Notes: generated from the sequence alone by a model not told the origin. A DNA stretch of 37,489 nucleotides from Pseudonocardia sp. (GCF_029263155.1 NZ_JAJCYB010000109.1:1-37489), one strand, 5' to 3'. Shown: positions 1 through 8,883, counted from the first letter of the stretch. Numbers and translations: made by a program.

Positions 1-28
1 CACACCGCGCGTCTGGTGAGTGCAGAAC

Positions 29-113
29 GAGCCCCGCAGCGGACCGACCGACAGATCCCGTTAAAGGCACGCAGCCAGTCAGACGTTGGGTCAGGACGAC
101 CGCTGCGGGGCTC
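29..113. repeat. 14-bp inverted repeat enclosing 57 nt (possible structured RNA or terminator)
   Basis: Arms 29-42 and 100-113 are perfect reverse complements (core CCCCGCAGCGG). The element lies just past the stop of the minus-strand gene ending at 130, so it could be its terminator, or part of a structured transcript from outside the window. The 57-nt interior has no obvious tRNA signature. No gene is visible in bases 1-129. Confidence 0.5.
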
Positions 114-129
114 CCCTACATACTCACTG

Positions 130-1176
130 TCAGTCGTCGTCGGGGTCGTCGGTGACCGTGTCGCCCGCGCTCGCGCCGTTGGGGGACTTCACCGCGACCT
201 TGCGCGAGCGGCGCTGGGTCGGGCGGGGCGGCGGGGGCGGGGAGGACACCTGGCCGCCGCGACCGAGGATCAGCTCGGCGAAGGTGGCCATGGCCTCGTC
301 GAGCTGCCCGGCGTTGCGGCGCTCGGACTCCTCGTTGGCCTGTTCCACCAGCCCGCGCACCGCGGCGGCGTCGGGGCGCTCGACCAGCACGGCGTCGAGG
401 CGGCCGAACCTCTCGTCGAGGCTGCCGGTGACACCGGACTCCAGGGAGTCGAGCCGGGCGCCCACCGAGTCCAGGCGTTCGGCCAGCGCGGAGAGGCGCT
501 GGGCGAGACCGTCGAGCGGCTCGGTGGGGTCGACGGCCGGGCGCGCGGCCAGGTCCTCCAGCCTGCGGTGCAGGCCGACTCCGGTGTCGCCGAGCAGGTT
601 GCGCAGGCCCTCGCCGGTCTCGTCGAACGAGCGGACGGCGGCGTCGAGCTGCTCGCGGACGCCGCGGTCGATACCGTCGATGCGCTCCTTGATCGGCGTG
701 CCGACCGAGGACGGCATCGCGTCGAGGCGCATCTCGTGGCGGTCGAGGCGGTTGTCCAGGTCGTCGAGGCGCTTGTGCAGGCCACCCAGGCGATCGTCGA
801 GGCCGTCCATCCGGCCCGAGATGCCCTCCATGCGCCCGGCCATGCCGTCGAGGCGGCCGTCGAGCTGGGCGAAGGGCTTGGCCAGCTTGTCCGGCAGCGC
901 CTCCACCGCGCGTGCCAGCGACGCCAGCGCGGCGTCCTGCGCGTCGAGCTTCGCGACGGTCTCGTCGAGACGCTCGGCGAGCACGCTGACCTCGGTACGG
1001 TCGGGCAGCTCGGTCAGGCGCTTGCGCACCGTGCCGAGGGCGTCGAGCGCGGCCAGGCGGGCGTGGATCTCGTCGAGCGAGTCGAAGATCTGCTGCTGCT
1101 CGCTGTCGCGGATCTCGGCGGCGCGCGTGAGCATGCCGCGCATGCGGTCGAACGAGAGGGCGGAGTCATTGCTCAT
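130..1176 (-). CDS. Coiled-coil protein of unknown function
   Basis: The 348-aa protein is dominated by heptad-like repeats of the type LDxRLDGMxGRMxGL over roughly residues 50-290, typical of a long amphipathic coiled coil. There is no signal peptide or membrane segment, so it is probably cytoplasmic. It ends with a proline stretch (PPPPPRP, about residue 314), a short basic patch (RRSRK) and an acidic tail (DDPDDD). The ATG has an AGGA-type ribosome site about 12 nt upstream. It diverges from adenosine deaminase across 169 nt. I do not recognise a named family; coiled-coil repeats match many scaffold proteins by composition, so no function is assigned. Confidence 0.85.
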   Translation of the reverse strand: MSNDSALSFDRMRGMLTRAAEIRDSEQQQIFDSLDEIHARLAALDALGTVRKRLTELPDRTEVSVLAERLDETVAKLDAQDAALASLARAVEALPDKLAKPFAQLDGRLDGMAGRMEGISGRMDGLDDRLGGLHKRLDDLDNRLDRHEMRLDAMPSSVGTPIKERIDGIDRGVREQLDAAVRSFDETGEGLRNLLGDTGVGLHRRLEDLAARPAVDPTEPLDGLAQRLSALAERLDSVGARLDSLESGVTGSLDERFGRLDAVLVERPDAAAVRGLVEQANEESERRNAGQLDEAMATFAELILGRGGQVSSPPPPPRPTQRRSRKVAVKSPNGASAGDTVTDDPDDD

Positions 1177-1333
1177 GGCAGCGGGGAGCTTCCTGACGAG
1201 CGGACAGGGCAGGCCGAGCGCACTGAGCGTAGCGACGGCTGTGGATCACCCGTCCGCGGCTCCCCGTTCGGACGTGCCGTGCCCTGATCGGCGCAATACA
1301 GCTGCCCGAGAAGGGTGCTTCGACGTGGTGTTC

Positions 1334-1339
1334 TAGCGT
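1334..1339 (+). promoter_or_regulatory. -10 box TAGCGT for add, probably leaderless
   Basis: TAGCGT fits TANNNT and ends 6 nt before the GTG at 1346, so transcription would start at or next to the start codon. No ribosome site is visible. The same arrangement recurs at several other genes here. No convincing -35 is seen. Confidence 0.5.
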
Positions 1340-1345
1340 GACGGC

Positions 1346-2449
1346 GTGCCCGTGCCTCCCCAGGAAGTCCCGCTGAACGCCGAGACCATCCGCGACGCGC
1401 CCAAGGTCCTGCTGCACGACCATCTCGACGGGGGCCTGCGCCCGGGCACCGTCGTCGAGCTCGCCGACGCGACCGGCTACGCCGCCCTGCCCACCACCGA
1501 CGTGCCCACGCTCGGTCGCTGGTTCCTCGACGCCGCGCACTCCGGGTCGCTGGTGCGCTACCTGGAGACCTTCGGACACACGGTCGGCGTGATGCAGACC
1601 GCCGACGCGCTGGTGCGGGTCGCCGCGGAGTGTGCCGAGGACCTCGCCGACGACGGCGTCGTCTACGCGGAGGTGCGGTTCGCGCCCGAGCTGCACGTGG
1701 AGGAGGGCCTGGAGCTCGACGCGGTGGTGGAGGCCGTGCTGGAGGGCTTCCGGGTGGGCACCGCCCGGGCCGCCGAGCGCGGCCGCCGCATCCGCGTGGG
1801 CTGCCTGCTCACCGCGATGCGCCACGCCGCGCGCAGCCGCGAGATCGCGGAGCTGGCCATCCGGTTCCGCGACACCGGCGTCGTCGGTTTCGACATCGCC
1901 GGCGCGGAGGCCGGGTTCCCGCCCACCCGCCACCTCGACGCGTTCGAGCACGTGCGCCAGCAGAACGGGCACTTCACCATCCACGCGGGCGAGGCGTTCG
2001 GGCTGCCGTCGATCTGGGAGGCGCTGCAGTGGTGCGGGGCCGACCGGCTCGGCCACGGCGTCCGGATCGTCGACGACATCTCCGTCGACGACGACGGCAC
2101 CGCCACGCTGGGCCGGCTCGCCGCCTACGTGCGCGACATGCGGATCCCGCTGGAGATGTGCCCGACGTCGAACCTGCACACCGGTGCCGCGAAGTCGCTG
2201 GCCGAGCACCCGATCGGGCTGCTGGCGAAGCTCCGGTTCCGCGTCACGATCAACACCGACAACCGGCTGATGTCCGACATCTCGATGAGCCGGGAGATGG
2301 TCGGGCTGGCCGACACGTTCGGCTATGGCTGGGCCGACCTGCAGTGGTTCACCGTCAACGCGATGAAGTCGGCGTTCATCGGGTTCGACGAGCGGCTCGC
2401 CCTGATCAACGAGGTGATCAAGCCCGGGTACGCGGCGCTGCGCGCCTGA
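1346..2449 (+). CDS. add: Adenosine deaminase
   Basis: This enzyme hydrolyses adenosine and deoxyadenosine to inosine and deoxyinosine in the cytoplasm, feeding purine salvage. The 367-aa length is usual for actinobacterial Add. Zinc and catalytic motifs are present: HDH at 24-26, HAGE with His213 and Glu216, LGHG with His237, and NTDNRLM with Asp305; the D-N form is, as I recall it, common in actinobacterial Add. GTG at 1346 is chosen because the reading starts there directly after a -10 box; a GTG two codons on is possible. The product inosine is the substrate of the purine nucleoside phosphorylase at 32200-33009. In M. tuberculosis add (Rv3313c) lies near the same upp-pmmB-deoD set. Confidence 0.95.
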   Translation: MPVPPQEVPLNAETIRDAPKVLLHDHLDGGLRPGTVVELADATGYAALPTTDVPTLGRWFLDAAHSGSLVRYLETFGHTVGVMQTADALVRVAAECAEDLADDGVVYAEVRFAPELHVEEGLELDAVVEAVLEGFRVGTARAAERGRRIRVGCLLTAMRHAARSREIAELAIRFRDTGVVGFDIAGAEAGFPPTRHLDAFEHVRQQNGHFTIHAGEAFGLPSIWEALQWCGADRLGHGVRIVDDISVDDDGTATLGRLAAYVRDMRIPLEMCPTSNLHTGAAKSLAEHPIGLLAKLRFRVTINTDNRLMSDISMSREMVGLADTFGYGWADLQWFTVNAMKSAFIGFDERLALINEVIKPGYAALRA

Positions 2450-2468
2450 ACCGCTGCGCGCCTGAACC
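2437..2468 (+). repeat. 16-bp tandem duplication across the add stop codon
   Basis: Bases 2437-2452 and 2453-2468 are identical (GCTGCGCGCCTGAACC). The first copy carries the add stop TGA (2447-2449); the second places another TGA 16 bp later. It is a local duplication at the gene end, without effect on the protein. The rest of the gap to 2596 holds only the upstream region of the next gene. Confidence 0.8.
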
Positions 2469-2596
2469 GCTCGCGCCGGCCGGAGGTGGTCGCGACGTGA
2501 TCGCCGGATCAGGGGCCGCTGCGGCCGTTCGGACCTCGCCGTAGGCGCCGTTCGGCGATACCCGGCGACGGTCGGCGGGCGTAACGTCGTCTTCTT

Positions 2597-5248
2597 GTGG
2601 AGACCCCGCCCGAGTCGACGCGCTCGGCCGGCGCCCGCCCCGGTGTCCCGCGCGTGAAGACGTCGATACCGCTGCTCTACCCCCGCCACCAGCGCCGGCA
2701 GCGGTTGCTGGACATGCTCGACGCGGGCGGTCCCGAGCAGGTCACGATCGTGAGCGCCCCGGCGGGATTCGGCAAGACCCAGCTGCTCGCCGAGTGGGCG
2801 GCCGGGCTCGCCGGGCCCGTCGCGTGGGTGTCGTTCGACGCCGCCGACGACGACCGCCGGTTCTGGGCCGCGCTCCTCACCGCGATCGGCTCCTGCGTGG
2901 AGCCCGGCAGCGCGGTGCACCGGCTGGCGATCCCCGGCGCCCCCAGCGGGGACCCGGAGTTCCTCGCCGCCGTGGCCGGCATCGTCGACGCCCTCCCCAC
3001 CCCGATCCGGCTGATCCTCGACGACGTGCACGAGCTGACGGCCGCGGAGCCGCTGCACGGTCTCGCCGCGCTGACGCGGGATCGCTCGTCGCGGATGCGG
3101 CTGGTGCTGTCGGGCCGCACCGACCCGCCGCTGTCCGTCGCCCGCCTGCGTCTCAACGGGGAGCTGTGCGAGATCCGGGCCGAGCAGCTGAGGTTCCGGC
3201 TGCCCGAGGTGGAGGCGAAGCTGGCCGCGGAGGGGTTGGAGCTGCGCCCGGCCCAGGTGCGGCTGCTGGTGGAGCAGACGGGGGGCTGGGCCGCGGGGCT
3301 GCGACTGGCCGAGATCTCGCTGCGGGAGACCGACGACCCCGACCGCTTCCTCGCCGATCTCGCGGGCAACGGTCGGGCGGTGTCGGACTACCTCGTCGGG
3401 GAGGTGCTGTCGCGGCTCGACCCGGACACGCTCGACGTCCTGCGTGCGGTGAGCATCTGCGACGAGGTTCCCGCGGAGCTGGCGGCGGCGCTGGCGCTGC
3501 GGCCGGACGCGGGTGAGGTGCTCGACGCCATGGAGCACCGGACCGCGCTGGTCGCCAGCCACGGCATCGGTCGCACGACGTACCGGATCCAGGCCCTGCT
3601 CCGGGCGCACCTGCGCGCCGACCTGCAGCGCAGGCGCCCCGACCTCGCGGTCGCGCTGCACGTCCGGGCCGCCGCCTGGTACGCCGATCGGGGTCCGTCG
3701 GTCGATGCGCTGACCCACGCGCGGCTCGGTGGGGACACCGGCCAGGTGGCTGCGCTGCTGCGCAGGCACGGCATCCGGCTCGTCGCCGAGGGACGGCACT
3801 CCACGGTGCGGACGACCGTGGCCTGGCTCGCCGACCGCCACGCCGCCGCCGATCCCTGGTTCCCGCTGGTCGACGCCCTCGCCGCGATGGAGGTGGGGGA
3901 CACCCGGGCGGTCGACTCCCACCTCACCGCCGCGGGCGGGCCCGCCGACACCGACACCGACGAGCTCCGCCTGCTGGTCCGGTCGCGGCGGGCCGGCCTG
4001 GCGGTGGACGCGCAGGAGATGGAGCGGGTCCCCGCGGTTGCGCCCGGTCCGCCCACGGAGGGTGAGCGGTGGGAGATCGACGCGATGGCGCGTCTCGACC
4101 AGGCGTTCATGAAGGCGGCGTCCGGGCACCCGGCCGACGCGATCGGCCCGGCCCGCGACGTGCTCGACGGCTCCCGGAGACGCCGGCACGGCTACCTGGC
4201 GGCCCGCGCGCTGGCGGTCCTCTCGGCGGCCGCGGCCGCCGCCGGGGACTACCGCCGGATGTCGGCGCTGGCCGAGGAGGCGGACGCCGTGATGCCGGGC
4301 TCGGAATGGCCGGCGACCGCAGCAGCCGCCCTGACGTCGACACTGCGGGCCTACGGAGCGCTGCTGCGGGCCGAGCCGGCCCGGTGCCTGGAACACCTCG
4401 ACGCCGTCCCCCGACCCGAGATCGGCGATCCGGTCGCCGGAGGCCTGCCCTACATCCGCTCGGCGCTGCGGGGCAGCGCGCTGGTCGATCTCGGCCGGGT
4501 CGGCGAGGGGCTGGCCGAGCTGGCCACCGGTCGCACCGCGGCCGCCGTCCTGCACAACCCACCCCAGGTCACCGCGATCGTGGCCACGCTCGAGCACGGC
4601 GCAGCCGTGGCCAGCGGCCGGACCGACCAGGCGCGCGCGGCCCTGGCGTGGGCCGAGGACGAGCTCGGGACCTCCGTTCTCGACGTGGCGTTCCTGCACG
4701 GGCGGCGACACGTCGACCTCGGCCGCTGGGAGGCGGCGGGGGACGCGCTCCGAACGGTGCTCGACGGTCCCGCGAGCGTGCTGGCGCCCTGGACCCGGGT
4801 CGAGGCCCGCGTCCTGCGATGCCTGCTCGCGCTGCGCGCCGGGCGACGTCACCACGCCCGCCAGGAGCTGGGGCGCGCGCTGGCGGCGGCCGGGTCGACG
4901 GGCGTGCTGCGTCCGCTGGCGTTCGGGCCACCGGACGTCGTCGAGCTGCTGACCCGCCACCTGGGCGGGTTCGGCGACCTGGAACCTGTCGCCGGTCGGG
5001 TGCTGGAGCTGCGCCACGCGCTGGGTCCGGCCGATGCACCGATCCGGCTGACCGCCAGGGAACGCGACGTCCTCGGCCTGCTGCCGACGCAGCGGTCGCT
5101 GGAGGAGATCGCCGGCGAGCTCACCGTCTCGCACTCGACCGTGAAGACCCACGTCAAGGCGATCTACGCCAAGCTCGACGCCCGGTCGCGGCGCGAGGCG
5201 GTCACGGCGGCCCGGCGCCACGGGCTGATCGGGGCGACGACGCCCTGA
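2597..5248 (+). CDS. LuxR-family ATP-binding regulator (MalT/LAL type)
   Basis: The 883-aa protein has the layout of large ATP-binding LuxR regulators: an N-terminal NTPase with Walker A (APAGFGKT, residues 54-61) and a Walker B-like LILDDVHEL (about 138-146), a long helical TPR-like middle, and a C-terminal LuxR helix-turn-helix from LTARERDVLGLLP to HSTVKTHVKAIYAKL. Such proteins sense a ligand through the middle region and activate transcription when ATP-bound. The GTG at 2597 has no clear ribosome site; TAACGT at 2582-2587 could be a -10 box for a nearly leaderless mRNA. Its targets are unknown; the membrane gene block that converges on it is an obvious candidate, but that is inference. 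Confidence 0.92.
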   Translation: METPPESTRSAGARPGVPRVKTSIPLLYPRHQRRQRLLDMLDAGGPEQVTIVSAPAGFGKTQLLAEWAAGLAGPVAWVSFDAADDDRRFWAALLTAIGSCVEPGSAVHRLAIPGAPSGDPEFLAAVAGIVDALPTPIRLILDDVHELTAAEPLHGLAALTRDRSSRMRLVLSGRTDPPLSVARLRLNGELCEIRAEQLRFRLPEVEAKLAAEGLELRPAQVRLLVEQTGGWAAGLRLAEISLRETDDPDRFLADLAGNGRAVSDYLVGEVLSRLDPDTLDVLRAVSICDEVPAELAAALALRPDAGEVLDAMEHRTALVASHGIGRTTYRIQALLRAHLRADLQRRRPDLAVALHVRAAAWYADRGPSVDALTHARLGGDTGQVAALLRRHGIRLVAEGRHSTVRTTVAWLADRHAAADPWFPLVDALAAMEVGDTRAVDSHLTAAGGPADTDTDELRLLVRSRRAGLAVDAQEMERVPAVAPGPPTEGERWEIDAMARLDQAFMKAASGHPADAIGPARDVLDGSRRRRHGYLAARALAVLSAAAAAAGDYRRMSALAEEADAVMPGSEWPATAAAALTSTLRAYGALLRAEPARCLEHLDAVPRPEIGDPVAGGLPYIRSALRGSALVDLGRVGEGLAELATGRTAAAVLHNPPQVTAIVATLEHGAAVASGRTDQARAALAWAEDELGTSVLDVAFLHGRRHVDLGRWEAAGDALRTVLDGPASVLAPWTRVEARVLRCLLALRAGRRHHARQELGRALAAAGSTGVLRPLAFGPPDVVELLTRHLGGFGDLEPVAGRVLELRHALGPADAPIRLTARERDVLGLLPTQRSLEEIAGELTVSHSTVKTHVKAIYAKLDARSRREAVTAARRHGLIGATTP

Positions 5249-5462
5249 CCGGATCGTCCCCCGGGGTGGCGGGGCCCCGGTGCGCGGACCTCGGTCGGCT
5301 CGCGTTGGTGCAGACCACGCTGCCCATCACCACGGACAGGGCGACCATCGAGAGGTAGGGCAGGTGGTCCGCGGCGCCGTCCCAGCCGCCGCGTCGGCCG
5401 CGGCCATGCCGGCGGGTGTGGGTTCGCCCGCCGACGCGCTGCCTCACCCGTTGCGGGGGACC
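5249..5462. other. Convergent intergenic region
   Basis: This 214-nt gap lies between the plus-strand LuxR gene and the minus-strand GAP gene. It holds GC-rich complementary stretches just after the LuxR stop that could terminate transcription, and a degenerate copy of the palindrome listed at 5441-5463. No coding sequence is convincing here. Confidence 0.5.
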
Positions 5463-5463
5463 T
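5441..5463. promoter_or_regulatory. Degenerate copy of the GCCTCnCCCG palindrome
   Basis: The left half GCCTCACCCG is perfect, followed by a 3-bp spacer and a poor right half (CGGGGGACCT). A further half site CCTCACCCG lies at 5461-5469 over the GAP stop. It is at the downstream end of the minus-strand gene run, so it may act as part of a terminator rather than as an operator. Confidence 0.35.
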
Positions 5464-6137
5464 CACCCGAGGTAGGACAGGCCGTCGCCGACGAGGGAGA
5501 GGCCGAAGACGACGAGGATGACCATGACGATCGCGTCGTTGTTGGCCGTCATGAACTCCTTCACCGAGGTGAGCGCCGCGGTGGCCCGCTCGGCGAGCGC
5601 GAGGTGGTAGAGCACGGCGCCCAGCACGGTGATCGAGCCCAGCACCACATAGCAGGCCACGGCGACGACGAGGTCCGGACCGGTGACCCCGGCCTGGCCG
5701 ATCGAGGCGGCGGCGCCCACCGTCAAGGCCAGGTTCTTCGGGTTGCCGGCTGCCAGCACGAGCCCCAGGCCCAGCGCGCGTCCCGGCCCGGTGGACTCGA
5801 CCGTCGCCATCCAGCCCGGGAGGACCACCTCCTCGCCGGACCTGCGGCGCGTGCGCCACTTGCGCAGCGCGAGGACCAGCAGCCCGGTCCCCAGGCCGAG
5901 CTCGACCCAGCCGATCCCCGTGGCGGCGGGGCTGCCCGGTTCGTCGACGTCACCGGTCAGCAGCACCGCCACCGCGCTGATCGCGGTGAGGCCCACCACC
6001 CAGCCCAGCGCGAAGGTCGGCCCGCTGGTCCGCGCGCGTGGCGAGCCCAGCACGAGGATGACCGCGACGACCGGGAACGGGCTCAGTCCGACCGCGGCCG
6101 CCGGACCGAGGATGCCCCCGAGGGCGTCACCCAGCAC
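5463..6137 (-). CDS. GAP/Sap-family membrane protein (LysE-like)
   Basis: The 224-aa protein has about six hydrophobic segments and looks like the SfLAP/GAP family, whose mycobacterial members (Sap, Gap) help move surface lipids such as sulfolipid and glycopeptidolipid; the fold resembles LysE exporters. Supporting features are the N-terminal GLSPFPVVAVILVL segment and the central AAGNPKNLAL motif. GTG at 6137 is preceded by the DUF6069 gene stop at 6153, a 15-nt gap that suggests co-transcription. It is the last gene of the long minus-strand run. The transported substrate is unknown. Confidence 0.8.
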   Translation of the reverse strand: MLGDALGGILGPAAAVGLSPFPVVAVILVLGSPRARTSGPTFALGWVVGLTAISAVAVLLTGDVDEPGSPAATGIGWVELGLGTGLLVLALRKWRTRRRSGEEVVLPGWMATVESTGPGRALGLGLVLAAGNPKNLALTVGAAASIGQAGVTGPDLVVAVACYVVLGSITVLGAVLYHLALAERATAALTSVKEFMTANNDAIVMVILVVFGLSLVGDGLSYLG

Positions 6138-6152
6138 GGTGCGACCGGCCGG

Positions 6153-6644
6153 TCACCGTGGCTGCCCGCCTGCGCCGTAGCGGCGGGCCGCGCCCGCGCG
6201 GGTGGCGCTCGCCGCGGCCCCGGTGACCAGGCTCCCGATCGCCATCCCGATCACGAGGTGGATGACGGCCGACGCGAGCGCCACCCCGATCGAGCCACCC
6301 GCCAGGAACGGCAGCACCACCGCCGCGGCGGTGAGCAGGCCGACGATCCAGCCGAAGTAGGCCAGCGGCCGGGGCGTGCTGATCAGCAGCAGGTGCACCA
6401 GCCCGGTCGCGGCCAGCGCCGCGGCGGCCGCGAGCGCGCAGAGCACCGCGGTGCCCGACCCGCCGAACGGCCCGGCGTCGACGGGTGCGTGCAGCGCCAC
6501 GCGGAACAGCGCGCGGACGACGAGCACGCCGACCAGGCCGATCAGGGCGGCCACGACGGCGGTGGCCAGACCGCCGGACCACAGCCTGGTCACGTCGATG
6601 GTCGGCCGGTCGGGTTCGGGCAGGCCGTAGCCGCTGGCGGACAT
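6153..6644 (-). CDS. DUF6069 family membrane protein
   Basis: From ATG 6644 the protein is 163 aa (MSASGYGLPEPDRP...), with a short hydrophilic N-terminus and four transmembrane segments. The segment GLVHLLLISTPRPLAYFGW is characteristic of the actinobacterial DUF6069 family. The frame stays open 19 codons further upstream, but 6644 is preferred because a GGAGAC ribosome site precedes it and the DRP-RLWSGG start matches the family as I know it. Function is unknown. It is followed after 15 nt by the GAP gene and preceded by a 119-nt gap holding a GCCTC/GAGG palindrome. Confidence 0.75.
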   Translation of the reverse strand: MSASGYGLPEPDRPTIDVTRLWSGGLATAVVAALIGLVGVLVVRALFRVALHAPVDAGPFGGSGTAVLCALAAAAALAATGLVHLLLISTPRPLAYFGWIVGLLTAAAVVLPFLAGGSIGVALASAVIHLVIGMAIGSLVTGAAASATRAGAARRYGAGGQPR

Positions 6645-6702
6645 CGGGTCTCCGGTCTGTCGGCGGGGTGCCGCGCCAGCTTTCGCCCCCGGCGCGGGCA
6701 CG

Positions 6703-6724
6703 GCCTCCCCGCGCGGGGTGAGGT
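6703..6724. promoter_or_regulatory. Palindromic motif upstream of the DUF6069 gene
   Basis: Left half GCCTCCCCG and right half CGGGGTGAGGT form an imperfect palindrome (one-base bulge) about 60 nt upstream of the DUF6069 start. It belongs to the motif family seen at 14224, 14343 and 18307. Confidence 0.45.
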
Positions 6725-6763
6725 GCGCCCCCGACGACCGCCGCCCGGTCGAGGGCTGCGCCG

Positions 6764-7780
6764 CTAGTGTCGATCCGAGCCGGCCGCCCGGCCCGGCCCG
6801 GCGGCCCGCGGTGGTCCGGGCGCCGAGGCGAACAGGTCCAGGCCCAGCTCCCGGGACAGGAACTCCGCCGTGAGCCGGCCGCGCACGCTATTGCCCGCGG
6901 CGTCCAGCGGCGGCGCGAACGTGCCCAGCGCGCCCTTGCCCGGCGAGACGGTGACCATGCCGCCGCCGATCCCGCTCTTGCCGGGCAGGCCCACCTCGTA
7001 GAGCCAGTCGCCGGAGGTCTCGTAGAGGCCCGCGGTGGCCATCACCGACAGCACCGCGCGGAACACCGGCTGCCCCACGACCTGCTCCCGTGTGACCGGG
7101 TGGACGCCGCCGTCGGCCAGCGTCGCGCCCATGGTCGCGAGGTCGGCGGCGGTCACGGCGACGCAGCTCTGCCGCGTGTAGAGCTCCACGGTCTCGTCCG
7201 GGTCTGCGTCGAGCGCGTCGAGGGAGTGCAGGAGCTGGGCCAGCGCGCGGTTGCGGTGGTTGGTGGCCGCGGCGCTGCGGTGCACCTCGGGATCGAGCGC
7301 CAGCTGCCGGCCGGCGAACCGGGACAGCCCGTCGAGGACGAGCTGCCAGCGCCGCTCGAGGGTGCGCCCCGGTACCAGCCCCGCCGTGGCGACGGCCCCG
7401 GAGTTGACCATCGGGTTGGTCCGCCCGCCCGGGCCCGCCTCCACCGCGGCGAGGGAGTTGAACGCCAGTCCGGTGGCGTTGGCCCCGACCCGCAGTCGCG
7501 CCTGCGCCGGGCCCAGCGCGCCGCACACCAGAGCGAACACGAACGGCTTCGCCACGCTCATGATCGTGAACTCGGTCCGGGCGTCGCCCGCGGCGTACAA
7601 CGCACCGGTCACGCCGGTGACGGCGACGCCGAAGCCCTCGGGCGCCACCGCGGCCAGCGCCGGGTACACCGTGGACACGGCACCGTCGCGGACGCCGCGG
7701 AAGCGGGCGTGTGCCTGGTCGACCAGCTCCTGCACCCGCTCGGGTGCGGGCAGCGACCCGGTCGAGACGAACGCGCTCAC
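6764..7780 (-). CDS. glsA: Glutaminase
   Basis: Glutaminases of the serine-dependent beta-lactamase-like fold hydrolyse glutamine to glutamate and ammonia. GTG 7780 (VSAFVSTG) gives 338 aa, close to the usual length of about 310 with a C-terminal tail. Catalytic Ser75 and Lys78 (SVAK) are present, as are Asn126, Asn177, Tyr201 and Tyr253. These match E. coli YbaS Ser66, Lys69, Asn117, Asn168, Tyr192 and Tyr244 with a constant offset of nine. At the same offset the substrate-binding Glu161 is Ala170 (RSAAATNHRN), a notable loss. The gene has 112-nt and 119-nt gaps on either side, so it may be transcribed separately. In E. coli, glutaminase ammonia supports acid resistance; a similar role beside an HdeD-like gene is inference. 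Confidence 0.9.
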   Translation of the reverse strand: MSAFVSTGSLPAPERVQELVDQAHARFRGVRDGAVSTVYPALAAVAPEGFGVAVTGVTGALYAAGDARTEFTIMSVAKPFVFALVCGALGPAQARLRVGANATGLAFNSLAAVEAGPGGRTNPMVNSGAVATAGLVPGRTLERRWQLVLDGLSRFAGRQLALDPEVHRSAAATNHRNRALAQLLHSLDALDADPDETVELYTRQSCVAVTAADLATMGATLADGGVHPVTREQVVGQPVFRAVLSVMATAGLYETSGDWLYEVGLPGKSGIGGGMVTVSPGKGALGTFAPPLDAAGNSVRGRLTAEFLSRELGLDLFASAPGPPRAAGPGRAAGSDRH

Positions 7781-7892
7781 CGCTGGACTCCGGGCCCGGC
7801 CCGCGGCGGTCGGTCCGCCCGCCACGCGGCGCGCCGCACCCTGGCCGCGATCCCGAGCACGAGGTCGGACACGGGCTCGCCGGCCGACCCGG

Positions 7893-8864
7893 TCACGGCG
7901 CGGGCACCCGGTCGGGTCGCCCGCGCGAGCCCGTCCGGTGCATCCGCACCGCGAGCTGTGGCGAGGCCAGCTCGACCCCGCGCTGCGCGAACGCGGCGTC
8001 GACCGCCTCCAGCAGCGCACGTTGGAGGGCGAACTGGCATCCGGCCAGGGTCTTGACCCGCAGCCGCAGGACGATGCCGTCGGCGGTGAGCGCCTGCACG
8101 CCGAGCACCTCCGGCGGTTCGAGGACCTCCTCGGCGAACCGCCCGGTCGCGCTCACCGCCGTCGCGACCTCGTGCAGCGCCGCCCGGGCCGCGCCGACGT
8201 CCGTGCCGTGGGTGACGACCACGTCGATCAGCGCGGCCGACCAGAGCTGCGAGTAGTTGCCCACCCGCTCGATCTCACCGTTGGGGACGTGCCAGACCGT
8301 GCCGTCGAGGTCGCGGAGCACCGTCTGGCGCAGGCTGATGCTCTCGACCACCCCGACGGCCTCGCCGAGGTCGACCTCGTCGCCGATGCCGAACTGGTCC
8401 TCCAGCAGGATCAGGACGCCGCTGAGCAGGTCCTTGATCAGGCTCTGCGCGCCGAACGCCAGCGCGATGCCGGCCAGCCCGGCGCTCGCGATGACCGGCC
8501 CGAGGTCCAGCCCGAGGATGCCGCAGACCGCGATGAGCACGCTGGCCCAGACGAGCGCGGACAGTGCCCCGGCCACGGCCGTGGACACCGCGCGGGCGCG
8601 CGTCGTGCGGCGTTCCTCGACCGGCGGCTCCCCACCGGGCACCGGGCCCTGCGCGATCACCCGGTCCACGGCCCGGCGGACCAGCAGCCGGATCAGCCGG
8701 CGCAGAACCCATCCGGCGACGAGCGTCGCGAGCACCGCCAGCGGGCGACCGATCAGCCAGTCGGCCGCCGCCGCGAGGACGGCGTTCCCGCCGGTGCGGT
8801 CGAACACCCATGCGCAGACGACGTCGGTCTCGGGCCCGCACACGCCCGGTGGCGCGCCGGTCAC
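7893..8864 (-). CDS. MscS-family mechanosensitive channel
   Basis: From GTG 8864 the protein has 323 aa. It has a short Cys-containing N-terminus (CGPETDVVC), three hydrophobic segments, and the MscS core with the pore-lining helix GLAGIALAFGAQSLIKDLLSGVL and the beta domain (FGIGDEVDLGEAVGVVE, VPNGEIERVGNYSQ). These channels open under membrane tension and release osmolytes after hypo-osmotic shock. The frame is open up to 8993, but a start there would overlap the neighbour by 110 nt, so 8864, 19 nt after that gene's stop, is preferred; no strong ribosome site is visible. It is part of the minus-strand run. Confidence 0.88.
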   Translation of the reverse strand: MTGAPPGVCGPETDVVCAWVFDRTGGNAVLAAAADWLIGRPLAVLATLVAGWVLRRLIRLLVRRAVDRVIAQGPVPGGEPPVEERRTTRARAVSTAVAGALSALVWASVLIAVCGILGLDLGPVIASAGLAGIALAFGAQSLIKDLLSGVLILLEDQFGIGDEVDLGEAVGVVESISLRQTVLRDLDGTVWHVPNGEIERVGNYSQLWSAALIDVVVTHGTDVGAARAALHEVATAVSATGRFAEEVLEPPEVLGVQALTADGIVLRLRVKTLAGCQFALQRALLEAVDAAFAQRGVELASPQLAVRMHRTGSRGRPDRVPAP

Positions 8865-8883
8865 CGGACACCGCTGGTCGGGG

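Noticed and set aside
1166..5221. 1351-aa minus-strand open frame
   Set aside because: It is antisense to add and the LuxR regulator, low-complexity in Arg/Gly/Pro/Val, and shows no family motif; long antisense frames are expected at this GC content.
7777..8040. Small 87-aa minus-strand gene between MscS and glutaminase
   Set aside because: It overlaps the MscS gene end in another frame, is Arg/Ala/Pro-rich and has no family pattern; treated as a shadow.
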